Assembly (NCBI GenBank): GCA_026387775.1
Contig: JAPLLC010000088.1
Span: 1-32,840 of the forward strand
Reading direction: 5' to 3'
Length of the DNA stretch: 32,840 bases
Source: Candidatus Methylomirabilota bacterium
Lineage (GTDB): Bacteria; Methylomirabilota; Methylomirabilia; Methylomirabilales; 2-02-FULL-66-22
Of this stretch, positions 17,879 through 25,583 are shown one piece after another. The notes under the pieces were generated by a model. That model was given only the letters and a program-made list of their open reading frames with translations, made no database searches and was not told the DNA's origin. The first letter of the stretch is position 1. Each line of letters begins with the position of its first letter. The position numbers and the translations under genes were made by a program.

Positions 17879-18004
17879 ACCCTGGCCCGCCCGAGAAGAA
17901 GCCCGACACACGGCTGCGGCGGGGCGGGGTCACGAGGCCCCCCTCCCCGACGCCGGCGCGAACCGCAGACCTCTATCGCTCACCCACTCACTAGGAGAGC
18001 CAAT

Positions 18005-19078
18005 ATGCAGAAGAAGGCACCGAGAATGGCGAATCCCCAGAAGCTTGAACGTTTCGTTTCGACAGCCCTTCAAGGGGCGGGCGTGCCCCTCGGCGATGCC
18101 GACCTGACCGCCTCCATCCTGATCGATGCTGACCTGCGTGGCATCGATTCTCATGGGGTGATCAACCTCTACGGTTCCTATATCAAGAAGCTCCTTAGCG
18201 GCAAGATCAAGAGCAAACCCGAAATCAAGATGGCTCTTGGCAGCCCGACCACTGCGTCTCTGGACGGAGACAACGGCCTCGGATTCGTCGTCAGCCACAG
18301 GGCCATGAACGAGTGCATCGGCATGGCAAAGAAGTATGGAACCGGGTGGGCGACTGTCTGCAATAGCAACCACTCCGGCGCGGGAGCCTTCTATGTGCTC
18401 ATGGCGGCACGACAGGACATGATCGGCATCCATTGGTCCACCGGCGGTTCGACTGTGGCCGGTCCCGGCGGAAAAGGACGGCTCATCGGCAACAATGTGT
18501 TCGCCATGGCGGCACCCGGGAAGACCCAGGGCCCCTTTGTCCTGGATATGGCGCCAACCATGGCCATCGCGAATAAGCTCCATATGCGTCAGTGGGAAGG
18601 CAAGAGCATGCCGGAAGGCTGGGCGATAGACTCAGAAGGGCGCCCCATCACGGATCCCAATCTGTACTTTGCGGAAGAGGGCGCTATCCTCCCCCTGGGA
18701 AGCACCGCCTCTCACGGGGTGCACAAGGGATTCGGGTTATTGCTGGTGACCGATATCCTCACAGGGCTGCTGTCTGGGGACGGGGGAAGCATGCTTCGGA
18801 GAAAGGGGGAGGAGAGCCAGGCCTTCTGCGCGTTGCGCATCGACGCCTTCCCCACCGGAGGCGAGTTCAAAGACCTCATGGATGTCATGATCGAGAAGAT
18901 CCATGCAGCCCCGACAGTGGAGGGTGTTGGGCGTATGCGGTACCCGGGCGAACGGGGGAACCTCACCTACAAGGAAAGAAGCGCCACCGGAATTCCGCTT
19001 CGCCAGAAGGTCGTGGAGGAACTGTGGAAGATGAGTGCGGAATTGAATCTCTCCATGGACGACATCTGGCAGAAGTGA
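18005..19078 (+). CDS. Malate/L-lactate dehydrogenase family (Ldh2) NAD(P)-dependent oxidoreductase
   Basis: A 357-residue protein of the type-2 malate/L-lactate dehydrogenase family, which oxidises 2-hydroxyacids such as malate, lactate, sulfolactate or ureidoglycolate with NAD(P). Features seen: ADLRGIDSHGV with the catalytic His near residue 50, SLDGDNGLGFVVSHRAM, the nucleotide-site NSNHSGAGAFY, and the C-terminal KGFGLLLVTDILTGLLSG. Start ATG 18005 follows GGAG at 9 bases; a second Met (MANPQK) follows eight codons later. Substrate cannot be read from the sequence. Codon use is richer in A/T-ending codons than in its neighbours, and the gene lies beside a MITE-like element on the opposite strand to the preceding 18 kb, which hints at later acquisition (inference). 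No terminator was seen after it. Confidence 0.9.
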   Translation: MQKKAPRMANPQKLERFVSTALQGAGVPLGDADLTASILIDADLRGIDSHGVINLYGSYIKKLLSGKIKSKPEIKMALGSPTTASLDGDNGLGFVVSHRAMNECIGMAKKYGTGWATVCNSNHSGAGAFYVLMAARQDMIGIHWSTGGSTVAGPGGKGRLIGNNVFAMAAPGKTQGPFVLDMAPTMAIANKLHMRQWEGKSMPEGWAIDSEGRPITDPNLYFAEEGAILPLGSTASHGVHKGFGLLLVTDILTGLLSGDGGSMLRRKGEESQAFCALRIDAFPTGGEFKDLMDVMIEKIHAAPTVEGVGRMRYPGERGNLTYKERSATGIPLRQKVVEELWKMSAELNLSMDDIWQK

Positions 19079-19189
19079 CCGGAAGATATTTCGTGGGCGG
19101 AGCGAAGGCGAGGGACGGCGGTTGCGTCCCGGGCTTCCCCATGCTATCTTTCGGGCTCCCTGGAGCCGGCGTGGCGCGTCCCCCTCGGT

Positions 19190-19219
19190 GATTGCCTCGT
19201 TCGTAACGAAGCCGCAATC
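19190..19219. repeat. Inverted repeat upstream of ychF
   Basis: GATTGC (19190-19195) and GCAATC (19214-19219) enclose a second short dyad CGTTCGTAACG. It lies 46 bases before the ychF ATG and could be an operator or leader hairpin. No promoter elements of good quality were recognised around it. Confidence 0.3.
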
Positions 19220-19265
19220 GCCCCCCTGGCACATGAACTCATCGACACTCGAAGGATTTTAGATC

Positions 19266-20354
19266 ATGCGTATCGGTATCATCGGCCTGTCCGCAACGGG
19301 AAAGACGACCCTTTTCAACCTCCTCTGCCAGGCCGGCGGATCCCACGTCGGTCACCAGAGCCCCAAAGAGCCCAACGTGACCGTCGTGAAGCTCCCCGAT
19401 CGACGCATGGAATACCTCGCCTCGCTCTTTCATCCCAAGAAGCTCACGCACGCGACCACGGAATTCGTGGACTTCGTATCGTTGACGCGGGGAGCCGGAA
19501 AGGGCGAGGGGCTGGGCAGCCACTATCTCAGCCAAATGCGTCAGGCGGATGCCCTCCTGCACGTCCTCCGCGATTTCGAGGATCCGGGCGTTGCCCATGT
19601 CGACACCACCATCGATCCCGTGCGGGACGCGGCGGTGGTGAACACCGAGTTTCTCTTGGCGGACCTGGACACCGTGGAGAAGCGGATCGCCCGCCTGGAA
19701 CTTGATCTCAAGAAGGTGAAGAAGGACGAGGCCATCCGGGAGCTGGAGCTGCAGCGGCGCTGTCACGCCTGGCTTCTCACGGAGAAGCCGATCCGCGACC
19801 TGCCCGTCTCCGCCGACGAGGAGAAGATCCTCCGCGGGTTCACCCTCCTCACCTCGAAGCCGCTCCTCTACCTCCTGAACATCGGGGAAGTGAAGCTGGG
19901 AACGCCCAATCCGGCCGCGGAAAGCCTGCGCTCCCTGGCCGGCAAGGACGTCGCCGTGACCCAGCTCTGCCTGAAGGTGGAGTGGGAGATCAGCCAATTG
20001 TCCCCCGAGGACGCGGAGGTCTTCCGGAAGGACCTCGGCCTGACGGCGGAAGGGTTCTCCGAGGTCCTGCGGGCCTGCTTCGACCTGCTCGGCCTCATCA
20101 CCTTCTTCACCGGCGAAGGGGGCGAGGAGACGCGGGCCTGGACCATCCCGGCGGGCGCCACGGCGCTCAAGGCCGCCGGCGCCATCCACAGCGACCTGGA
20201 GCGCGGCTTCATCCGGGCCGAGATCGTGAACTTCGCGGACCTGGAAGCCTGCGGCTCCATGGCGGCCGTACGCAAGAAGGGCCTGCACCGGGTCGAAGGC
20301 AAGGAGTACAGGATGGCCGACGGGGACATCGTGATCGTCCGCTTCAACATCTGA
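19266..20354 (+). CDS. ychF: YchF/OLA1-type ribosome-associated ATPase, divergent G-motifs
   Basis: A 362-residue Obg-related P-loop protein. G1 reads GLSATGKTT (canonical GLPNVGKST), the ATP-favouring G4 is NIGE (205-208, the NxxE form of YchF), and a coiled-coil helical region (DTVEKRIARLELDLKKVKK) follows. The C-terminal TGS domain runs from about 275 (GLITFFTGEGGEETRAW) to the end (DGDIVIVRF). The G3 motif is unusual: DFVSL (69-73) replaces DIAGL, so the gamma-phosphate-sensing Gly is Ser72. YchF proteins bind ribosomes and hydrolyse ATP, with links to translation under stress. The ATG is preceded by AAGGA. It converges with the secreted protein gene 35 bases downstream. The genome may also hold a canonical ychF elsewhere. 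Confidence 0.87.
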   Translation: MRIGIIGLSATGKTTLFNLLCQAGGSHVGHQSPKEPNVTVVKLPDRRMEYLASLFHPKKLTHATTEFVDFVSLTRGAGKGEGLGSHYLSQMRQADALLHVLRDFEDPGVAHVDTTIDPVRDAAVVNTEFLLADLDTVEKRIARLELDLKKVKKDEAIRELELQRRCHAWLLTEKPIRDLPVSADEEKILRGFTLLTSKPLLYLLNIGEVKLGTPNPAAESLRSLAGKDVAVTQLCLKVEWEISQLSPEDAEVFRKDLGLTAEGFSEVLRACFDLLGLITFFTGEGGEETRAWTIPAGATALKAAGAIHSDLERGFIRAEIVNFADLEACGSMAAVRKKGLHRVEGKEYRMADGDIVIVRFNI

Positions 20355-20389
20355 ATGGATGGATCGGCGAGCGCAACCCGACGGAAATC

Positions 20390-20818
20390 CTACTTGGACG
20401 GGGCCGCGCCGCGCGGGGGCGGAGGCGGAAGCGCCGTCGGCGTTAACCCCCCGGTCTGTCCTGGGGGCGGTGATCCAGGAGGCGCGCCGGGCGCCGCATC
20501 CTTTTGCCCTGCTCCCGGGGTCCCCGCGGACGAGGGCATCCGATCGGCAGCGGCGGCGCCGCCAGCCGGCGGACCGGATTCCCCCGCAGACGGGGAATAG
20601 AACTGCGGGATGGAGAGCTGGATCCGCTCGATTCGGGTCACGTCGCTTTTCGGGATCCGGAGCGGCCCGGCAGGCCGTGAGACGATCACCGTGTCGCCCT
20701 GCTCGGTGATCTCGGACCCCCAGACGGCCTGCCCGTCCTTCAGATACACCGTATCCGCGCGTGCCTCCGCCGCCAGGAAAAGCCCCCCCACGATGGCGGC
20801 GGCCCACAAGATCCGCAT
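20390..20818 (-). CDS. Secreted small protein with Sm-like/SH3-like N-domain and Pro-rich tail, unknown function
   Basis: A 142-residue protein with a signal peptide (MRILWAAAIVGGLFLAAEARA, probable cut before DTVYL). It then has a short beta-rich module of about 45 residues: VYLKDGQAVWGSEI, DTVIVSRPAGPLRIPKSDVTRIE. This LKDG...G.I...V...G...I...V..IE pattern is common in periplasmic Sm-like or SH3-like modules of unknown role. The last 70 residues are Pro/Gly/Ala-rich and probably disordered. Start ATG 20818 has AGGAGG seven bases upstream; the in-frame GTG at 20836 would place the ribosome-binding site inside the gene. A good promoter lies upstream, diverging from the PilZ gene promoter. 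No specific function is assigned. Confidence 0.75.
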   Translation of the reverse strand: MRILWAAAIVGGLFLAAEARADTVYLKDGQAVWGSEITEQGDTVIVSRPAGPLRIPKSDVTRIERIQLSIPQFYSPSAGESGPPAGGAAAADRMPSSAGTPGAGQKDAAPGAPPGSPPPGQTGGLTPTALPPPPPRGAAPSK

Positions 20819-20888
20819 TGGACACCCTCCTTTCACCCTTCAGCAAATCGGGCCTTCGACCCCACAGGCAATACAGACGAGCGACATG

Positions 20889-20917
20889 ACTCTAGAGACA
20901 CCGAATGCGGTCGTCAA
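20889..20917 (-). promoter_or_regulatory. Sigma-70 promoter of the secreted small protein gene
   Basis: On the minus strand TTGACG (20912-20917), a 17-base spacer and TAGAGT (20889-20894). The predicted leader is about 65 bases. It is back to back with the PilZ gene promoter, about 30 bases apart. Confidence 0.6.
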
Positions 20918-20948
20918 GAGCTTTCCTGCAAGAAGGGGTCGTGGCGCC

Positions 20949-20977
20949 TTGACTTTGAACCGCAGACACGCTACAGA
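20949..20977 (+). promoter_or_regulatory. Sigma-70 promoter of the PilZ gene
   Basis: TTGACT (20949-20954), a 17-base spacer and TACAGA (20972-20977) give a plausible promoter with a leader of about 100 bases before the ATG at 21084. Confidence 0.55.
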
Positions 20978-21083
20978 TCACGTGCCGCCCGATGCGATCG
21001 GCGGCTCCTCGAAAGCCGAATCCCGGAAGAATCCACGCGTCGGGCGGATACGGCGAAACGTGGCAACACCCCGGAGGAGTGGA

Positions 21084-21545
21084 ATGGCAGCACACTTGGG
21101 CCGCCCCGCCTCACGATCCCCAGTACGGTCGCTGCCGGCGACATCGGTCCGGCGACGGCACGCCCGCTTCCTGGTCAATCTGCCGGTCCGGTGCTCCCGC
21201 GTGGCCAGCCGACTCGCAGACGCCTGGGGTGGACGGACGGCGGACGTCAGCGGCGGCGGTTTCGCGATCGAACTTCCCAAGCGACTTCCACCCGGCACGC
21301 GAGTGGACATCGAGGTTCTGACGGGCATCGGACCCATGCGGATGGAAGCCGAGATCGTCTGGACGCGGCGCGTGGCCGGCTCGGCCGGCCCCGTCCTTCA
21401 CGGATTGTGCCTTGCCGAGCGCAGCGACCTCCTGGATCTTCCGATCGGCGTCCTCCTCGGAGAGTGGCTCACCAGTCGCGCTCGGCGCGAGGCCGCCCGG
21501 CCGGCCCGCGCTGCCGCGCGCGGGAAGAAGGCCAAGTCTCAGTGA
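21084..21545 (+). CDS. PilZ-domain protein (predicted cyclic-di-GMP receptor)
   Basis: A 153-residue protein whose core is a single PilZ domain. The two ligand motifs are present: an Arg-rich RRRHAR near residue 23 and DVSGGG near residue 55. They are followed by beta-strands GTRVDIEVLTGIGPMRMEAEIVW and a GLCLAER strand, and the C-terminus is basic (Arg/Ala/Lys-rich). Such proteins change partner binding when cyclic-di-GMP occupies the domain. Start ATG 21084 has GGAGGAG in ideal position. The stop overlaps a GTG start of the next gene (GTGA), so the two are probably translated together. This suggests the PilZ protein and the secreted repeat protein work in one process, but the process is unknown. 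Confidence 0.85.
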   Translation: MAAHLGRPASRSPVRSLPATSVRRRHARFLVNLPVRCSRVASRLADAWGGRTADVSGGGFAIELPKRLPPGTRVDIEVLTGIGPMRMEAEIVWTRRVAGSAGPVLHGLCLAERSDLLDLPIGVLLGEWLTSRARREAARPARAAARGKKAKSQ

Positions 21546-21997
21546 CGCACATGGCGCTCCGGTCTGTTGCGGCATCTAGTCGATCACTCCTGCTGGCGAC
21601 CGCATTTGTCCTCGCCGTCTCGGCCTTCTCAACTCGTCCCGCGCAGGCCGCAGAGATCCAAAGCAATGTCGGGCTCCATCTCTCCTTTCGGGAGATTCTC
21701 TTCTTCAGCGCTCCGACGGGCCAATGGATCCCCGTCCGCCTCGATCCGGGGGAACAGGTGCTTCAGCGGGGAGCGGATGGGAACGTGGCGGCCGTGGTGA
21801 CGTCGCTTCGGGCGATCGGGTTCAGCGGGCTGCTCGGCGCGACGGACGAGGTCCGGCTGACGGACGAGGACGCGCTGGACACGCTGCGGGTCGAGGGAAA
21901 TATCGCCACCCTCTTGACGAAACGCCGCGCCCTCGGCTTCAGCGCCTTCACGGCCAAATGGGTGGGCGTCGATCGAGCCTTCCCCGGACGCCGGTAG
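21542..21997 (+). CDS. Secreted protein with internal repeat, unknown function
   Basis: A 151-residue protein (148 if the ATG at 21551 is used). It starts with an export signal (SLLLATAFVLAVSAFSTRPAQA, likely cut after the final Ala). The mature part holds two similar blocks: GNVAAVVTSLRAIGFSGLL and GNIATLLTKRRALGFSAFT, each followed by a charged or aromatic segment (DEVRL; WVGVDRA). The GFS motif suggests a repeated beta-strand unit in a small beta-propeller or beta-sandwich. No known family was recognised with confidence. The GTG overlaps the stop of the PilZ gene by four bases, indicating coupling. It converges with the FAH-fold gene 13 bases beyond its stop. Confidence 0.72.
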   Translation: MTHMALRSVAASSRSLLLATAFVLAVSAFSTRPAQAAEIQSNVGLHLSFREILFFSAPTGQWIPVRLDPGEQVLQRGADGNVAAVVTSLRAIGFSGLLGATDEVRLTDEDALDTLRVEGNIATLLTKRRALGFSAFTAKWVGVDRAFPGRR

Positions 21998-22010
21998 CGA
22001 CGGCCGTCGG

Positions 22011-22916
22011 CTAGCGGCCGACCGGATTGGAGAGTCGGCCGATCCCCTGCGCCTCGATGTCCACACGATCCCCATTCCGAAGTGCCCGAGCCTCGGGGAT
22101 CTCGATTCCTGCCCCCACGAAGACCACCGCTCCCGGTACGCCGGGATTGTCCCGGCCGAGCCACACCGCCAGCTCCGCCAGTCGTCGCGGCAGCCCGGCG
22201 GTGCCGACCGCCTCGGAAAACATCGTCTCCCCGCCCCGCAGGATGGTGCACCGGACCTGCAACGGGTGCGGATCTCCAAGCTCGTCCGGGGTGACGAGGC
22301 AGGGGCCGAGGGCGAAGCTCCCGCCATAGACCTTGGCTTGCGAGAGAAAGCCTGGCTGCGCCAGCGCGAGGTCGCGGGCGGTGACGTCGTCACAAATGGT
22401 GAAGGCCACCACCCCTCCATCCGGACCAAGCACCGCGGCAAGCCCCGGCTCCGGCATGGTGAGGCAGGAGTCGTGACGGATGAGGATCGGCTCGCCTGGC
22501 CCCGCCGATCGCTCCGCCGTGCCCTTGAAGAAGAATGCGGGTCGCGGATCTTCCGGAAGAGAGGCGGGATCTGCAGGGCAGATTGCGGGGCTCGCACCGG
22601 CGGTCTCGGGTGTGATCCCCGGCGGCATGGCCCCCATCGCGCCCCACACTTCCGGGGAATCGATGGGCATCACGAGATGTGGCGCGCGGCGCGAGGGCGC
22701 CCGCTGCAGCGCCTGGTAGTCCAGCGGCTTTCGGCGAAGTCGCTTGGCCAGCCAGGTGGCCCGGGTCACGAACCCCGCGACGGTCTTCCCCTGCACCACC
22801 AGATCGAGCATGGAGGAGACACCCTCCTCGGATGCCGTGATATCCAAGACCTGGTCGCCCCGGATCAGACCAACCCGCTTCCCCTTCCCGGGCAGGAAGA
22901 ACTGGATCAGCTTCAT
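22011..22916 (-). CDS. FAH-superfamily protein, KdaD-like (2-keto-3-deoxy-sugar-acid dehydratase-like), metal ligand missing
   Basis: A 301-residue fumarylacetoacetate-hydrolase-fold protein. Its segments MPIDSPEVWG, AFFFKGTAER, GFLSQAKVYGGSFALGP and CDDVTARDL follow 2-keto-3-deoxy-D-arabinonate dehydratase (KdaD) of Sulfolobus (from memory). In that family two Glu of a PEPEL motif and one Asp hold the catalytic magnesium. Here the motif is MPEPGLAAVLG: Glu156 is kept, the second Glu is Gly158, and the Asp is kept in CDDV (176/177). A one-base change (GAG to GGG) would explain it. Activity is therefore in doubt. Start ATG 22916 was preferred over the TTG/GTG codons just upstream; its ribosome-binding site is weak. 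It follows the alkaline phosphatase gene by 13 bases. Confidence 0.83.
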   Translation of the reverse strand: MKLIQFFLPGKGKRVGLIRGDQVLDITASEEGVSSMLDLVVQGKTVAGFVTRATWLAKRLRRKPLDYQALQRAPSRRAPHLVMPIDSPEVWGAMGAMPPGITPETAGASPAICPADPASLPEDPRPAFFFKGTAERSAGPGEPILIRHDSCLTMPEPGLAAVLGPDGGVVAFTICDDVTARDLALAQPGFLSQAKVYGGSFALGPCLVTPDELGDPHPLQVRCTILRGGETMFSEAVGTAGLPRRLAELAVWLGRDNPGVPGAVVFVGAGIEIPEARALRNGDRVDIEAQGIGRLSNPVGR

Positions 22917-22929
22917 GTTCACCAATCCG

Positions 22930-24294
22930 CTATTCGAGGGCGGCCTTCATGATTCGGAACAGGTCCGTATTGTGGCGGAAGCCGACGAGAGTCTCGGAGC
23001 CCGGCCCCGAGCCAAACGCCAGGAGCGGCGAGGCGGTGTGGGTCTGGCTCCCCCATCCCACCCGGAGATACGGCCGCAGGACGAATGCCAGGGAATGCAT
23101 CATCGGATAGGTATAGTTATAGGGATCCAGCTTCCGGATGGGGTCGGTGATCACCGTCTTGGCCTCGTCGTCGGTGATTTCGATCGCCAAGTACGTCTTC
23201 ACCACCTCACGGACCTTCTCGGGCGTCGGATTCTTGCCCAGCGCGCCCTCGACGACTTCGAACGACGCCTGGACATTCTGGATCGCGGCCAAGTCGATCC
23301 CGACATAGTCCTTGCTGTCCTTGCTGTTCCCGATGAGGGCCATGCCCCCCGTCTCGTGGTCGGCCGTCACGATGACCAGGGTGTCGGGGTTCTTCTGTTG
23401 GAACTCCAGGACCACGCCCACGGCCTGGTCGAACGCCAGGGTATCGCGAATCGCCCCCGCGGCGTCGTTTCGATGTGCCGCATGATCGATCCGTCCGCCC
23501 TCGATCATGGCGAAGAACCCCTTGGAATTCTGCGAGAGCACCTGGAGGGTCTTCGCCGTCATCTCGGCCAGACTCGGCTCGGCGGTCGTGGCGCGGTCGA
23601 TCTCATACGCCATGTTCCCCATGTTGAACAGACCGAGAACCTTTCCCCCCTCGATCCGCTTCAGCTCGTCCGCCGAGTCAATCACCGCATAGCCGGCCGC
23701 CCGGGCCTCGTCCAGCAGGTTCCGCCCGTCCTTCCGCCTGCCCGCCGCAGCCTCCGACAGGAAGAACTGCTTCCGCCCGCCCAACAACACCACCACCCCG
23801 GCCTGAAGCTCCTGCTCGGCAACCGAGGCTTCATCGCTTCGGTGCGCCACATGCGATGCGAACGCTGCAGGGGTGGCGTCGGTGATGCCGGACGTGGTCA
23901 CCAACCCCGTAGCCATCCCCTTGTCCCTGGCGATCTCGAGAATGGTCTTCACCGGCGTCTTGCCGTCCGCCGCCATGCTGAGGGCCCGAGCGGTCATCTT
24001 CTCGCCCGTGGCGATCTGCCCCGCCGCCGCGGCGGACTCCGTTACGATGGCGTCCGCCGTATCGTTGACGAGGTATGCGGTCCTTCCGCGCTTCATCACC
24101 TCGACCATCTGCAGTTCTTTCCCCAGCACCCGGTTACTGTAAAGCCACGCGGCCCCGAACTGACTCGGCCCCATGCCGTCGCCGATCATCAAGATGATAT
24201 TCTTAGCTTGGCCGGCGAAGACGCCGATCGGCAGAAGCAGCAGCCCGACAACAAACAGAATGACCAGCGACCGGGTGCGATGTTGTGAACGCAT
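22930..24294 (-). CDS. Secreted alkaline phosphatase (PhoA family)
   Basis: A 454-residue periplasmic phosphomonoesterase. A signal peptide (about residues 1-28, VILFVVGLLLLPIGVFAG) is followed by metal-binding IGDGMG (Asp39). The nucleophile is Ser87 in VTESAAAAG, where Glu replaces the usual Asp before Ser. Zinc-site elements GGRIDHAAHRND, VTADHETGGM and a late HTASPL follow. It releases phosphate from organic esters outside the cytoplasm. ATG 24294 has AAGGAG at ideal distance. It lies 108 bases after deoC, and that gap contains the second short-repeat array. Together with the importer and DeoC upstream it suggests use of organophosphates (inference). No PHO-box-like site was recognised. 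Confidence 0.93.
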   Translation of the reverse strand: MRSQHRTRSLVILFVVGLLLLPIGVFAGQAKNIILMIGDGMGPSQFGAAWLYSNRVLGKELQMVEVMKRGRTAYLVNDTADAIVTESAAAAGQIATGEKMTARALSMAADGKTPVKTILEIARDKGMATGLVTTSGITDATPAAFASHVAHRSDEASVAEQELQAGVVVLLGGRKQFFLSEAAAGRRKDGRNLLDEARAAGYAVIDSADELKRIEGGKVLGLFNMGNMAYEIDRATTAEPSLAEMTAKTLQVLSQNSKGFFAMIEGGRIDHAAHRNDAAGAIRDTLAFDQAVGVVLEFQQKNPDTLVIVTADHETGGMALIGNSKDSKDYVGIDLAAIQNVQASFEVVEGALGKNPTPEKVREVVKTYLAIEITDDEAKTVITDPIRKLDPYNYTYPMMHSLAFVLRPYLRVGWGSQTHTASPLLAFGSGPGSETLVGFRHNTDLFRIMKAALE

Positions 24295-24339
24295 CGAACT
24301 CTCCTTATCGTACATGAGACGCCTCCGATCCGACCCTTC

Positions 24340-24412
24340 CACTCTCCGTCTTCTCTCGGCTCGCGGCTCGTGGCTCGCGGCTCGGCTCTCAGATCTCGGC
24401 TCTCAGCCCTCA
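24340..24412. repeat. Short degenerate tandem repeat array (GGCTCTC-type), copy 2
   Basis: About 70 bases of CTCGGCT/CGCGGCT/CGTGGCT/CTCAGATCT units closely resemble the array at 16872-16999 in unit and orientation. It supplies the final two or three codons and the TGA stop of deoC and fills most of the gap to the alkaline phosphatase gene. Confidence 0.8.
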
Positions 24413-25065
24413 AGTCCACTCAGAATCCCCGCGCTGGCCGAAGTGCCCAGCCGGTTTGCCCCGGCCTCGATCATGCTCAGCGCATCCGCCAGCGTCCGGA
24501 TTCCCCCGGCGGCCTTGACCCCGAACTCCGGTCCCACCACCCTGCGCATCAGACGGACATCCGCCGCGGTCGCCCCGCCTCCGGGATTGAAGCCGGTGGA
24601 CGTCTTGACGAAGGCGGCGCCGGCATCCTGAACCAGCCGGCAGGCGATCACCTTTTCCTCATCCGTCAAGAGGCAAGTCTCCAGGATCACCTTGACGGGG
24701 ATTCCGGGAACGGCGCGGACCACCTGCGCGATCTCGCTCGCCACCGCCTGGCTGCGACCTGACTTGAGCTTCCCGACGTTCAGGACCATGTCCACCTCGG
24801 CCGCTCCGTCCTGGACGGCCAGTTCCGCGGTCTGGGCCTTCAAGGCCGACCGCTCGCACCCGTGCGGAAACCCGACCACCGACACAACGCGCGCGCCCGA
24901 GTCCTGCAGCCCCGCACTCGCGATGGAGACAGAGCTCGGCTGGACGCAGTAGAATCCGATCGCCCACTGGCGCACCAGGTCGGCCCCCGCCAAGATCTGC
25001 TCTTCGGTGGCCTCGGGCTTCAAGATCGCGTGGTCCAGCAATCCGGCAAGCTCCGACCGCGTCAT
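24403..25065 (-). CDS. deoC: Deoxyribose-phosphate aldolase
   Basis: A 220-residue TIM-barrel aldolase that splits 2-deoxyribose-5-phosphate to glyceraldehyde-3-phosphate and acetaldehyde in deoxynucleoside catabolism. Catalytic residues are present: Asp92 in EVDMVLNVG, Schiff-base Lys154 in AFVKTSTGF and Lys184 in VKAAGGIRT, with FPHG and LLDHAILKP in place. Length matches short bacterial DeoC. The ATG overlaps the stop of the secreted-protein gene as ATGA, so it is translated as part of the ABC importer operon. That is an unusual partner for deoC. The last codons and stop derive from the short-repeat array, so the C-terminus may have been shortened or altered. Confidence 0.94.
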   Translation of the reverse strand: MTRSELAGLLDHAILKPEATEEQILAGADLVRQWAIGFYCVQPSSVSIASAGLQDSGARVVSVVGFPHGCERSALKAQTAELAVQDGAAEVDMVLNVGKLKSGRSQAVASEIAQVVRAVPGIPVKVILETCLLTDEEKVIACRLVQDAGAAFVKTSTGFNPGGGATAADVRLMRRVVGPEFGVKAAGGIRTLADALSMIEAGANRLGTSASAGILSGLEG

Positions 25066-25583
25066 GGCGTGCGTCCTTTCCCGCTGAGCAGTTTTTCCAG
25101 GGTCTGGTCCAGGTATCCGAGCAGGGCGGCCTCGGAGCCGAATTCCGGTGTCGTGTCGGGGAGCCCCATGAAGTAAACGGTCAGCGCCGGCGGCCGGACC
25201 TGGCCATCGTCCTTGGCATAGAAGTGGATCTCGCGCCGCGGCAGATCGGCGAAGGTCGATCGCAGACTCCACACATCCATCCGGGGAGACAGCGGCCGGC
25301 GCGGCTGCAGATCCTGGCGCGTCCCCGAGAACGGGTCCACCCCTTCGACACTCACGGCGGCATACTCCCCGCCCGCCGGAACGATGCGAAGGACGGCCTG
25401 GGTGTCCTCCTCGCGCACGCCACGCAGGACGCCCCAGACCATCGCCACCCCCTGCCCGAGGAAGCTGGAATTCTCGCCGTGGATCTGCTGCCCCTCGGCC
25501 GACGGAGGAGCGGACCACGCCAAGAGGAGCAGAGCTAGAAACGCCACCGGCCAAAGCGTCGCCCGCCGGCTCCCCTGATTCAT
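25062..25583 (-). CDS. Secreted protein of unknown function in ABC importer/deoC operon
   Basis: A 173-residue protein with an N-terminal export signal ([22 protein letters not shown], cut near SAEG). The mature part, about 140 residues, has mixed beta character ([38 protein letters not shown]), no Cys and no transmembrane segment. No known family was recognised. It overlaps the ABC ATPase stop (ATGA) and the deoC start (ATGA), so it is firmly embedded in this operon. A periplasmic accessory role with the importer is possible, but there is no direct evidence. Confidence 0.78.
   Translation of the reverse strand: MNQGSRRATLWPVAFLALLLLAWSAPPSAEGQQIHGENSSFLGQGVAMVWGVLRGVREEDTQAVLRIVPAGGEYAAVSVEGVDPFSGTRQDLQPRRPLSPRMDVWSLRSTFADLPRREIHFYAKDDGQVRPPALTVYFMGLPDTTPEFGSEAALLGYLDQTLEKLLSGKGRTP

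Noticed and set aside
19151-19173. GGCTCC/GGAGCC hairpin after the dehydrogenase as a terminator
   Set aside because: Loop of only two bases and no T-run on the plus strand; it does not qualify as an intrinsic terminator.
21998-22026. GC-rich dyad between the secreted repeat protein and the FAH-fold gene as a bidirectional terminator
   Set aside because: GTCGGC/GCCGAC can pair, but it overlaps the end of the FAH-fold gene and has no T-run on either side.
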